Below are positions 43,927 to 52,600 of a stretch of DNA of 64,000 nt, piece by piece. The stretch's first letter is position 1. Each line of letters starts with the position of its first letter. The position numbers were made by a program, and so were the translations under genes. Under the pieces are notes generated by a model. The model was not told the DNA's origin and did no database searches. It saw only the letters and a list, made by a program, of their open reading frames with translations. The DNA comes from Symploca sp. SIO3C6 (GTDB lineage Bacteria; Cyanobacteriota; Cyanobacteriia; Cyanobacteriales; Coleofasciculaceae), in assembly GCA_010692425.1 (NCBI GenBank), contig JAAHHJ010000018.1:86935-150934 (forward strand), given 5' to 3'.

Positions 43927-44265
43927 ATGACATTTAATACAATTCTAGAAACAACTGGATCTGTAACTCAAATCTGCTTATCCGGAGAGTTAAATGCTGC
44001 TACTGCACCAGTATTTAAGGAACAGTTAGAAAAGGCAGCTTTAATGAATCCCAAACATCTTGTTCTGTTGATGAGAGACTTGCAGTATATGGCAAGCGCA
44101 GGTTTGAGGATGCTAATTTTTGCTAAACAAAAAATGGGAGTGGATGTTGTAATTTATCTAATTAAACCTCAAGCAATGGTGATGGATACTATTGAAAAAA
44201 CAGGCTTTCATCATAGTGTAATTATTATGGATGAGTATGATGCTACCAAAATTGAAACTCTATAG
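43927..44265 (+). CDS. Second STAS domain anti-sigma-factor antagonist
   Basis: 112 residues from the ATG at 43927 (the open frame extends 16 codons upstream through a CCCAAAT repeat, which I reject). The domain is GSVTQICLSGELNAATAPVFKEQLEKA, KHLVLLMRDLQYMASAGLRMLIFAK; Ser57 in ASAGLR is the phosphorylation-site position. It follows glgX by 37 bases and is separated from the kinase gene by a MITE. Corresponds to slr1859 in the remembered cluster. Confidence 0.9.
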   Translation: MTFNTILETTGSVTQICLSGELNAATAPVFKEQLEKAALMNPKHLVLLMRDLQYMASAGLRMLIFAKQKMGVDVVIYLIKPQAMVMDTIEKTGFHHSVIIMDEYDATKIETL

Positions 44266-44309
44266 ATGAAAGCTCCTCCCCATTCTCTATGGTCTGTATT
44301 CTAACTCAC

Positions 44310-44441
44310 TTGTAGGTTGGGTTGAGCGAAGTGAAATCCAACTATAACCGATATATATGTTGGGCTTCGTTGCCTCTTTTTTCGAAAGTTGTTTATGGGG
44401 GAAACCCTCAAGACTACACTTTCGCGCAACCTAACTTACAA
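44310..44441. mobile_element. Small inverted-repeat element (MITE-like) before the kinase gene
   Basis: Terminal inverted repeats of 21 bases: TTGTAGGTTGGGTTGAGCGAA (44310-44330) and, inverted, TTGTAAGTTAGGTTGCGCGAA (44421-44441), 18 of 21 matching. The 132-base unit codes for nothing plausible. The 'ggttgggttgagcgaag' type sequence is common in cyanobacterial genomes. It occupies the space between the second STAS gene and the kinase start. Confidence 0.75.
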
Positions 44442-44456
44442 ATACAGATTTTGATT

Positions 44457-44936
44457 ATGGAGAATTTATGGGAAATGATATCACCCAATCCGAAGGAGTC
44501 TTTATTGAAAACAAAGGAGATGAATTTAGAAACTTTAAAAGTAACTGGAACCCTCGATTCCTTAGCAGTAATTTCCAAGTATATAAAGACCGTATGTAAA
44601 ACAGTTAAATTGGATCATCATACTGCCTATAAACTTCGTTTAGCAGTAGATGAAATTGCTACCAATATTATTATACACGGCTATGAATCTTCTGGAATAA
44701 AAGGGGATTTGTTTTTTCAATTTCAAATTGATGAACAAGCTTTAACCATCTTTATTGAGGACACGGGAATACTATATAATCCACTAGAACAAGAGACACC
44801 AAATGACTTAGAAAAGCCTTTAGAAGAGCGAAAAATAGGTGGCTTAGGAATTTATTTAGCAATTCAATCGGTCGATCAGTTTCTTTATGAAAGGAAGGGT
44901 AATATCAATCGTAATATCTTGGTAATTAATCGATAG
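44457..44936 (+). CDS. Anti-sigma factor / serine kinase, RsbW-type GHKL ATPase
   Basis: 159 residues from the ATG at 44457. The open frame begins at 44322 but its first 45 codons read through the MITE and are not family-like, so I exclude them; an ATG at 44520 has a GGAG too close to serve it. The GHKL domain has N box VDEIATNIIIHGYE, G1 IEDTGILY and G2 IGGLGIYLAIQ. It would phosphorylate the STAS proteins at 41350 and 43927 and bind a partner in a switching cycle closed by the SpoIIE phosphatase just downstream. Corresponds to slr1861. Confidence 0.85.
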   Translation: MENLWEMISPNPKESLLKTKEMNLETLKVTGTLDSLAVISKYIKTVCKTVKLDHHTAYKLRLAVDEIATNIIIHGYESSGIKGDLFFQFQIDEQALTIFIEDTGILYNPLEQETPNDLEKPLEERKIGGLGIYLAIQSVDQFLYERKGNINRNILVINR

Positions 44937-45032
44937 ACTTAACGCTAAAATATAGAAAAGTAGCTCTTCTTTCTTATCTATATATCTCAACAATTTCTGG
45001 GTGGAGTTTTAATATATTGCTGGAAGAAGAAA

Positions 45033-46688
45033 ATGACTTTTATCAAGCGAATTATAGCACGCAGTCAATCTCCTTTATCTCGACAAATTGTTTTTTGGTT
45101 ATTTGTTAGTATATTTTTCATTGAAGCAATTCTGCTCATCCCCTCAGTTAAAAGACGAGAGCAAGAATTGCTTGGACAAATCCAAGAGGTATCTTCAGGA
45201 AAGGTTTTTTGGTTGATTACCGATATTATCAATGAAGGTAGAGCCACTAATCAAGAATTTGTGGCTCGTTTCCAAGAACTACAAAAACTTAACCCTGATA
45301 TTCTCGGAGGAGCTATTTACACTGTTGATGGTCAACTCATGGGAAGTTTTGGTGAATCACCTCAACTGCCATTAACTCAGCAAAAAAACAACAAATCTAA
45401 AACTTTCTATAATGGTACTCGCTACGATGTCGTATGGTCAGCAAAAAAGCTCCCAGTTAATTACACTCTGATTCTGCGCCATGATACTGAGGGAGTAAGG
45501 GTAGAACTATATTATTTTATTTTGCGAATTATTGGTTTAGTTTTTATTATTGCAGCTTTCACCACAGTAACTCTTTGGATAGCATTAGAACCAATTGTAA
45601 TTTTTCCCATTCTCCAGTTAAGAAATGATTTAATTAAGGCAGGAGAAGCTATTAGTCAAGATCAAGAAACTCCTCAGTTTAATTCAGCCACCATTAAACG
45701 TCAGGATGAGTTAGGAGATGTAATTTCAGCTTTTAAAAAGATGTATGGACAAATTACATCAGCGATTAGCAAGCGAAAACAAGCGGAAGCTGCATTGCAG
45801 GTAAGTTTAAATGAGGTGGAAGCTTATTCCCAAGCTTTGAACCATGAATTAGAAACTGGTTGGGAGATACAAAAAAACTTTTTACCTACCCAATTAGTTC
45901 AAAAAAACGGTTGGGAATTTGCTTCTTTTTTTCAACCAGCACGTCAAGTTTCGGGAGACTTTTACGATACCTTTGAAATAAATAATCATGTAGGTTTAGT
46001 TATTGCTGATGTCTGTGATAAGGGAGTGGGTGCTGCTTTATTCATGGCTTTGTTTCGCAGTATGCTCCGCGTCTTTTCCACTCCAACTCAACTACGAGGA
46101 CAATCATCGGCGATTCTTCAGGCAAATCAGCCAATTGATGGAGGTTGGATCGGTGATAACATGTCAACCAATTTGGTTCACCTTAATGCCTTGCAAGCTG
46201 TTTCCTTAACTAATGATTATGTGGCAGAGAATCACAGCGAATTGGGGATGTTCGCCACGCTTTTTTTTGGTATTTTAGATCCAGAAAATGGGCTGTTAAC
46301 TTATATTAATGGTGGACATGAGCCCCTATACATAATTCATGCCAATGGTGGGATAAAACAACAATTGAAAGTCACTGGTCCAGCAGTAGGAATGCTTCCG
46401 GGAAGTAACTTTAAAATTAGTCAAACTTACTTGCAACCAGGAGAACTACTTTTTGGTTATACAGATGGAATTACTGAAGCCCGTGCTACAGATGGTGAAT
46501 TTTTCTCAACCGAAAGACTAAAAACTCTGTTGCAACCACCTGTATCTTCTGCAAATAATTTGCTGGAGAGGATTACAATAGATGTACTTGCTCACACCAA
46601 GGAAGCTGAGCAGTTTGACGACATGACTATGCTAATTGTGCAGCGTCTAAACAACTTGTTCTTTAATGTAGTACCAGCTGATAATTGA
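45033..46688 (+). CDS. icfG: IcfG-type membrane-bound PP2C/SpoIIE phosphatase
   Basis: 551 residues. Two transmembrane helices (about 19-37 and 162-190) enclose an extracytoplasmic sensor region; a HAMP-like linker (about 190-250) and a coiled coil (SKRKQAEAALQVSLNEVEAYSQALNHELE) lead to the C-terminal SpoIIE/PP2C phosphatase domain with ADVCDKGVGAALFMALFRS, ATLFFGILDPENGLLTYINGGHEP, GYTDGITEARATDGEFF and FDDMTMLIV. It dephosphorylates the STAS partners. By name and setting it matches IcfG (slr1860), involved in coordinating glucose and inorganic-carbon metabolism; that assignment is by neighbourhood and domains. 96 bases after the kinase gene. Confidence 0.85.
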   Translation: MTFIKRIIARSQSPLSRQIVFWLFVSIFFIEAILLIPSVKRREQELLGQIQEVSSGKVFWLITDIINEGRATNQEFVARFQELQKLNPDILGGAIYTVDGQLMGSFGESPQLPLTQQKNNKSKTFYNGTRYDVVWSAKKLPVNYTLILRHDTEGVRVELYYFILRIIGLVFIIAAFTTVTLWIALEPIVIFPILQLRNDLIKAGEAISQDQETPQFNSATIKRQDELGDVISAFKKMYGQITSAISKRKQAEAALQVSLNEVEAYSQALNHELETGWEIQKNFLPTQLVQKNGWEFASFFQPARQVSGDFYDTFEINNHVGLVIADVCDKGVGAALFMALFRSMLRVFSTPTQLRGQSSAILQANQPIDGGWIGDNMSTNLVHLNALQAVSLTNDYVAENHSELGMFATLFFGILDPENGLLTYINGGHEPLYIIHANGGIKQQLKVTGPAVGMLPGSNFKISQTYLQPGELLFGYTDGITEARATDGEFFSTERLKTLLQPPVSSANNLLERITIDVLAHTKEAEQFDDMTMLIVQRLNNLFFNVVPADN

Positions 46689-46917
46689 TTATTTATCGTT
46701 CATTGTTAATTGTTAATTGTTCATTGTTATTTTAAGTCATAAATGGGTATTCAGTTAAATTTATTACTTATTATAGCGCTACGCGCAAGGCTCCAGGGCA
46801 GAAGGCAGAAGGCAGAATTTGACAAAGTTTTAGCGATTTAGCTTGTCCTAACCTTAATACGTACTGCTATACTTATTACTTATTACTTATTACTTATTAC
46901 TTATTACTTATTACTTG
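46689..46917. repeat. Cluster of three short tandem-repeat families
   Basis: TTCATTG/TTAATTG heptamers (about 46697-46730), a GGCAGAA tandem (about 46797-46815, related to 10720-10750) and a long TTACTTA array (46871-46917). They follow directly after the icfG stop. Confidence 0.85.
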
Positions 46918-46918
46918 T

Positions 46919-46971
46919 ATATTCAAGAGCCTCAATGATTGAATCTAACATTCATTGAGGCTCTTGAATAT
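46919..46971. terminator. Strong bidirectional hairpin between icfG and hsp20
   Basis: A perfect 20-bp stem: 46919-46938 (atattcaagagcctcaatga) is the exact reverse complement of 46952-46971. It is 36 bases from the hsp20 stop. No T tract flanks it, so it may be a bidirectional terminator or a processing stem. Confidence 0.7.
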
Positions 46972-47007
46972 CAATCTACAGGAAATTTAGTCAAAACCAG
47001 GAAAAGA

Positions 47008-47448
47008 TTAATTGATTTTGACTTTGACGATTTTAGTCTTTTCTTCTTCAGCTTTTGGTAGAGTAAGGTTTAAGACCCCATCTTTGTACTTAGCTTGGAC
47101 TTGGCTGTTAACAACAGCGCTAGGCAGAGGAATTACCCGCTTGAATTTGCCGTAACGGAATTCACTACGAGTGACACCATTTTCTTGAGTCTTAGTTTCC
47201 GATTTGCGTTCACCGCAAATGGAGACAGCTTCTCGCGTAACTTGCACGTCTAAATCCTTAGAGTCAATGCCAGGAATTTCTAGTTTGAGGTGGATAGCTT
47301 CAGCATCTTCCTCCATTTCTACTGGTGGCATGAAAGTGCCTGATGCTTCTCTGGTGGGGTACGTAGGTGTCAGGTTGTCAAACAGGCGGTTCATTTCTCT
47401 TTGCAATGAGTCGATTTCCCGGAAAGGTTCCCAACGAACGAGTGCCAT
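47008..47448 (-). CDS. hspA: Hsp20/alpha-crystallin small heat-shock protein
   Basis: 146 residues: an ATP-independent holdase that prevents aggregation of unfolding proteins. N-terminus LVRWEPFREIDSLQREMNRLFDNL, then the alpha-crystallin domain (PPVEMEEDAEAIHLKLEIPGIDSKDLDVQVTREAVSICGERK, RSEFRYGKFKRVIPLP, YKDGVLNLTLPKAEEEK). A strong ribosome-binding site (TAGGAGGG) precedes the ATG. No CIRCE element is evident upstream, so I cannot say how heat induction would occur here. Symbol hspA as commonly used for the cyanobacterial member. Confidence 0.92.
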   Translation of the reverse strand: MALVRWEPFREIDSLQREMNRLFDNLTPTYPTREASGTFMPPVEMEEDAEAIHLKLEIPGIDSKDLDVQVTREAVSICGERKSETKTQENGVTRSEFRYGKFKRVIPLPSAVVNSQVQAKYKDGVLNLTLPKAEEEKTKIVKVKIN

Positions 47449-47748
47449 ATTTGTTCCCTCCTAGATTAGATTTCTAAGTTTGAGAGGATTTATCTAACTT
47501 CCTCTTGACTACACTCTTAGAATAGCTGGAATTTAAACTTAATGAATTCGGCTCTATGAACATCAGGAGTCGTGCTTACCGTACTTTAAATGGAAGGGTG
47601 GGAAGGGGAGATGGGGAGATGGGGAGATGGAGAATTTTGATAGTAAGAAGTCCTTGGAGGAGTGTTCTTTAAATGTCTCATCATCTCATCATCTCCCGAA
47701 GTATATTCCCAGATTATCTATGCTGATTTAAGCTTTTACTTGCCTAAC
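47449..47748. repeat. Spacer with octamer tract
   Basis: 300 bases between two minus-strand genes. 47592-47632 is an octamer tract of the GGGGAGAT family. No other structure is seen; it contains the hsp20 leader with its TAGGAGGG site. Confidence 0.6.
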
Positions 47749-48405
47749 TTAAGCTGCAACAGGCTCTGACAGCTTGATATGGGAAAAGATAAACTCTTGA
47801 GTAGAGGGTTGGTTTTCAGTTTCGGTGGTAATTAGGCGACGGTTGAGAATAACATAGTTGCCCACTTTTTCGTACTCATCCTCAAACTCGCTTCGCCCTC
47901 CTTTCTGCTCACCCGTTTTGGGGTCATGATATACAGAATCATAGCGGTGTGAGAGATAACCTGCACCAGTGTCATGACTGCTGAAAGTATTGATTGTGAC
48001 AACAACACCGTGGATATGACGGTGGACGAAACAAACTTCGTTATTGCGGACTTTGTAGCCATCGCCCTCAGACTTGCCGCCGAGAATAATTTCTACAGCA
48101 CCGGTTTCGTCTGTTTTTCCACGGGAGAAAGTGTTCTTGCCATGGGTGTCTTCAAAGGCACGACGAATCCGGTGAAGTGCCACTTCAAACAATTGACCAT
48201 TAATTGCTTGCTTGGCTTGTTCATCAGCTACGTCAAATACTTCAGCCTTTAGATCCGGGTTAACGCGAATCTTGCCTGTAAATACCTCGTCTTCAAGCTT
48301 ATAGGTGACCTCGGCAGTGTAGCCGGGGAACTGATTATCCCAAGTATAGCGGTTTTCGTAAGCTGCTCGGAATAGGTCTTGAGCAGACGTCTGAACTCCA
48401 ACCAT
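47749..48405 (-). CDS. DUF3386 protein
   Basis: 218 residues. The family features are clear: AQDLFRAAYENRYTWDNQFPGYTAEVTY, the repeated beta-strand layout with GKIRVNPDLKAEVFDVADEQAKQAINGQLFEVALHRIRR, NEVCFVHRHIHGVVVTINTFSSHDTGAGYLSHRYDSVYHDPKTGEQKGGRSEFEDEYEKVGNYVIL broken by turns. The protein is soluble, cyanobacterial, of unknown function. It is the only gene between two octamer tracts (47592 and 48505). Confidence 0.85.
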   Translation of the reverse strand: MVGVQTSAQDLFRAAYENRYTWDNQFPGYTAEVTYKLEDEVFTGKIRVNPDLKAEVFDVADEQAKQAINGQLFEVALHRIRRAFEDTHGKNTFSRGKTDETGAVEIILGGKSEGDGYKVRNNEVCFVHRHIHGVVVTINTFSSHDTGAGYLSHRYDSVYHDPKTGEQKGGRSEFEDEYEKVGNYVILNRRLITTETENQPSTQEFIFSHIKLSEPVAA

Positions 48406-48504
48406 GGGTCTCTCCTATGTCGATTCATTAGCTTTTCTATTGTCTCTGCTTTCGCCGAAATAACTGTAGAGTAAAAATATGAAGCTTCAGCGCAACATTT
48501 TTTT

Positions 48505-48562
48505 GGAGGGAGACGCGGAGAGGGGGAGAGGGGGAGATGGGGGGATGGGGAGATGGGGAGAA
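48505..48562. repeat. Octamer tract upstream of aroE
   Basis: Mixed GGAGACGC and GGGGAGAT units; its right end with the flank gggagaaattattctt is shared with 606-631. Confidence 0.85.
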
Positions 48563-48632
48563 ATTATTCTTATGGGCTGACCTTATGTAGTTTCTTTGTC
48601 CGAGGACTAAGAGGCGTTATACTTTATCAAGC

Positions 48633-49514
48633 GTGAAAACTTCTATGATTACAGGCACTACTAAACTACTAGGTGTTATTGGTGATCCAATTGAGCATTC
48701 TTTGTCACCAGTTATGCACAATGCGGCGATAGCTTCTTTGGGTGTTGATTACGTTTACCTGCCTTTGCCTGTAAAATTAGAGAGTTTGGAAGCTGCGATC
48801 GCAGGTTTTGCGGCAATTGATCTTAAGGGTTTTAATATTACTATTCCTCATAAACAGGCAATTATGCCTTTGCTCTCGGAAGTTTCAGAAGTTGCCAAGA
48901 TTGTGGGGGCTGTTAATACGGTTTATCCTGGGTCTAAGGGTTGGGGCGGCACTAATACTGATGTTGAAGGTTTTATCGCGCCTTTGCAAGCCTACCCGCG
49001 AGATTGGAGTCAAACTAAGACGGTTATTTTAGGGTATGGTGGTGCAGCACGGGCGGTGGTTGTCGGTTGCACTCAGTTAGGTTGTACTGAGATTCATGTT
49101 GTTGGTCGTAATCAGGCAAAATTAACTCAGTTTCAGCAAAGTTGGGTAGATTTAACTCTAAGAGCCAAGATTCATATTCATACTTGGGAGCAATTGCCGA
49201 AACTTATACCTCAGGCAGATTTTTTAGTTAATACTACTCCTGTGGGGATGTATCCTCATGTTGAACAATCTCCTCTGGAAGCAGAGATCATGCAAGGGCT
49301 GCCACAGGATGCGATCGCCTATGATTTAATTTATACTCCTAATCCAACTAAGTTTCTACAGCAAGCACAACAACAAGGGGCGATTGCAATTGATGGTTTG
49401 GAAATGCTGGTGCAACAGGGGGCGGCTGCTTTGAAAATTTGGTTGGGGCAAATGCCGCCGGTGGATGTGATGAGGGAGTCTTTAAAGGAGCGTTTGGGAA
49501 TAAGTGATAAGTAA
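48633..49514 (+). CDS. aroE: Shikimate dehydrogenase
   Basis: It reduces 3-dehydroshikimate to shikimate with NADPH. 293 residues from a GTG; an in-frame ATG 12 bases later (48645) is also possible, with no decisive ribosome-binding site for either. Motifs: GVIGDPIEHSLSPVMHNAAI (substrate pocket), FNITIPHKQAI with the catalytic lysine, GAVNTVY, NTDVEGF, the NADP loop ILGYGGAARAV and NTTPVGMYPHVEQSPL. The last codons (ISDK) and the stop come from a heptamer repeat, so the native C-terminus may have been replaced. Confidence 0.95.
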   Translation: MKTSMITGTTKLLGVIGDPIEHSLSPVMHNAAIASLGVDYVYLPLPVKLESLEAAIAGFAAIDLKGFNITIPHKQAIMPLLSEVSEVAKIVGAVNTVYPGSKGWGGTNTDVEGFIAPLQAYPRDWSQTKTVILGYGGAARAVVVGCTQLGCTEIHVVGRNQAKLTQFQQSWVDLTLRAKIHIHTWEQLPKLIPQADFLVNTTPVGMYPHVEQSPLEAEIMQGLPQDAIAYDLIYTPNPTKFLQQAQQQGAIAIDGLEMLVQQGAAALKIWLGQMPPVDVMRESLKERLGISDK

Positions 49515-49566
49515 TAAGTGATAAGTAATAAGTAATAAGTGATAAGTGATAAGTGATAAGTGATAA
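49500..49566. repeat. Heptamer array (TAATAAG/TGATAAG)n at the end of aroE
   Basis: About nine 7-bp units, the first two forming the aroE C-terminus and stop. It is followed by the CATTGTT-type heptamers at 49590-49618. Confidence 0.9.
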
Positions 49567-49694
49567 CAATAATGTTTGTCGATATTAAGTTCATTGTTTA
49601 TTGTTCATTGTTCATTGGTTCGTTAATTGATTGGACATGAGATTGGGTGTCGGGAGTCAGAAGTGATTACGGAATGCAGAATTGTTGACGCTTT

Positions 49695-52600
49695 TTGCAA
49701 AAACGATATGTTAACATCAGGATAATTAACGGGTCATATACGTCGTCACTATCCATATATAGCCCTGTGTTAAACATTCCTGTTGACAAACTAATTAGCG
49801 CGATCGCTAGTATTGCTAGTCCCGTTGTTAAAGACAAGTTTCAGCGTAGTCAAACTGTTATTAGGTTATTACAACAATTTAATCTGGAGCCTGACCATCC
49901 ACCAAGCGATTTTAGTGGTGTTTATGCCTATGCTTTGGTAGAGTACGGCATTGGTAAACCTAAGTCTTTTCTGCAACTGTTTCAGCAAGAAATTATTAAA
50001 AAGGCTTTCCGCAAAGCGTTTGACCACAACAATCCCTCCATTTTACTCTCGGAGGTTGATGATTTTGTTGAGGCTTATGCTTTGGGAGATGAAGTTAGAA
50101 GTCTGGGCATTGATGTCAAGCGAGAAATTGCGGCGTTTTACATTGTGTTTGCTGAAGTTGCTAGACGCACTCGCAATCCCGCCCAGACGCTGATGAGTCA
50201 GCAAATCGCTTCTCTACATAAAAGAATTGTCGCTATTCAAGAAAATCTTGAGAGGTTGCCGACGCTGTCGGGAATTCGTACAGAAATGGCACGGTTGGCG
50301 GCGCAGGAGGAGATGGGGAGAGGGGGAGATGGGGAGAGGGGGGGATGGGGAGACGCGGAGAGGGGGAGAGGCGGAGACACGGAGAGGGAGTTATCGGTTA
50401 ATGGGCAATTTGATATTAGTTTGGCTTCTAGTCAGGATAAACCCTGTCGCGCGATCGCTCTGGCTCAGCAAATGCGGGGCTGGTTTGAAACTTTGGGCTA
50501 TCGTTTTGAGAAGTATGAAGTTTGGACGGAAAGTTTTTTTGAGTGGATTATTAATATTCCTGTAAGACGTAATCGCTATGACCGAATTTTAGTAAGGGGA
50601 ATTGAAGGTGAGGCGGGTTTTGGGGATGTGATGGCTTTGCGACAGTCGGTGGCAAGGCAGCGCACTGATGAAGGATGGTTGATTACTGCCCGTCGAATTG
50701 CTAAGGCGGCACGTAATGAAGTTGAAAAGGAGGAAAATCATTTCCTCGGTTGCTATACTTTGGATGAACTTATTGTTCAAGATGCTGATTTTGGTGGTTA
50801 TTTGGATTGGCTAGAGGCAGAGGTTAAACGTCGAAAAATTGACCAAAGGTATGTGCCTCTTGCTTGTACGAAAGAAGAGATAGATCCAGTTACTAAGCAG
50901 CAAATTGCAGTTAGTCATTACGACGAGGAAGAGGGCTGGATTGATGGTTATATTGACCGTTGGTTGGATGACCCTGCTAAAGAGCATATCTCGATTTTAG
51001 GGGAGTTTGGTACTGGTAAAACTTGGTTTGCTCTGCACTATGCTTGGGTGGCACTACAACGTTATCGGGATGCTCAAAAGCGTGGTGTTGAGCTTCCTCG
51101 TTTGCCCTTGGTGATTCCTTTGCGAGATTATGCGAAAGCGGTGAGCGTGGAATCGCTATTTTCGGAGTTTTTCTTTCGTCAATACAAGATTCCTTTGCCT
51201 CACTACGATGCCTTTGTACAACTCAACCGCATGGGTAAGTTGCTGTTGATTTTCGATGGCTTTGATGAAATGGCGGCAAGGGTTAATCGCCAAGAGATGA
51301 TTAATAATTTTTGGGAATTGGCAAAGGTAGTTGTTCCTGGTGCCAAAGTAATTCTAACCTGTCGCACAGAGCATTTTCCAGAAGCGAAGGAAGGAAGGGC
51401 TTTATTAAATGCTGAGTTACAGGCATCTACTGCTAATTTAACAGGAGAAACACCCCAGTTTGAAGTGTTGGAACTGGAGAAGTTTAACGACGAGCAAATT
51501 AGGCAGGTTTTATTATTCCAAGCTGAAGATACCACAGTTGAGGAGGTGATGGTAAATCCCCAACTGTTGGACTTGGCACGTCGTCCAGTGATGACTGATT
51601 TAATTTTAGAGGCGTTACCGGATATTGAGGCTGGTAAACCTGTGGATATGTCGCGGGTTTATTTGTATGCGGTGCGGCGGAAAATGGAAAGGGATATTAA
51701 AGCGGAACGTACTTTTACTTCCCTAGCTGATAAGTTGTATTTTTTGTGCGAGTTATCTTGGGAAATGCTCTCCACTGAACAGATGAGTATTAATTATCGG
51801 CTATTCCCAGATAGAATTAGGCGGTTATTTGGTTCGGTGGTACAGGAAGAGAAGGATTTAGACCATTGGCATTATGACATGATGGGGCAAACGATGCTTA
51901 TTCGTAATGCTGAAGGGGATTATACTCCGGCCCATCGTTCTTTATTGGAGTTTTTTGTTGCCTATAAGTTTGCAGCTGAGTTGGGGGCGTTGGCTGATGA
52001 TTTTACCGAGTTGGCACAGGTACAGTTAGATATAGATAATGATGCAGCATCTGTTAACTATACTTGGTCTAATTACTTTTCCCGTCAGTTAGAGCAAACT
52101 GAGCGTAGTGCTAGTTTAACCAAAGGTGGAGTTTTGCCCATTGCTCCCTTAAAAGCATTTACTAGTGAATCTTTGGAGAAACTTCAACTTGTTTTTGGTC
52201 AAGCATCTTTAACCAAGGCAGTTATAGATTTGCTAGTACCGATGCTAATACCCAGTGGCAATAAAAGAAGTGATTTACTCGTTTCTGAGAGGGAGAGGGG
52301 GAGAGGGGGAGAGGGGGAGAAAGACTTATCTGTTAACAGGCAACTTGTTATCAACAGCTATTCTACTTTATTAGAAATATTAGATGTAACCCGTGGTAAA
52401 ACTGCATCTGAAGTAGGCTATGTCGGAGGTAATATTGTTAGGCTGCTATTGAAAATTGATCAAACCATACTAGCAGGAAAAAATTTATCTCAGGCAGTAA
52501 TTTGGAATGCAGATTTTTCTAATGCCAGCCTTCGCCACACCAGCTTTGCCGAAGCAGATTTAACGGATTCTACTTTTAGGCAAATTTTAGCTACTGTTTA

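Noticed and set aside
44322..44456. N-terminal extension of the RsbW-type kinase
   Set aside because: The 45 codons lie in the MITE and are not family-like.
49331..49594. Hydrophobic minus-strand frames with ITYYLSLI repeats
   Set aside because: They are translations of the heptamer array and of antisense aroE sequence.
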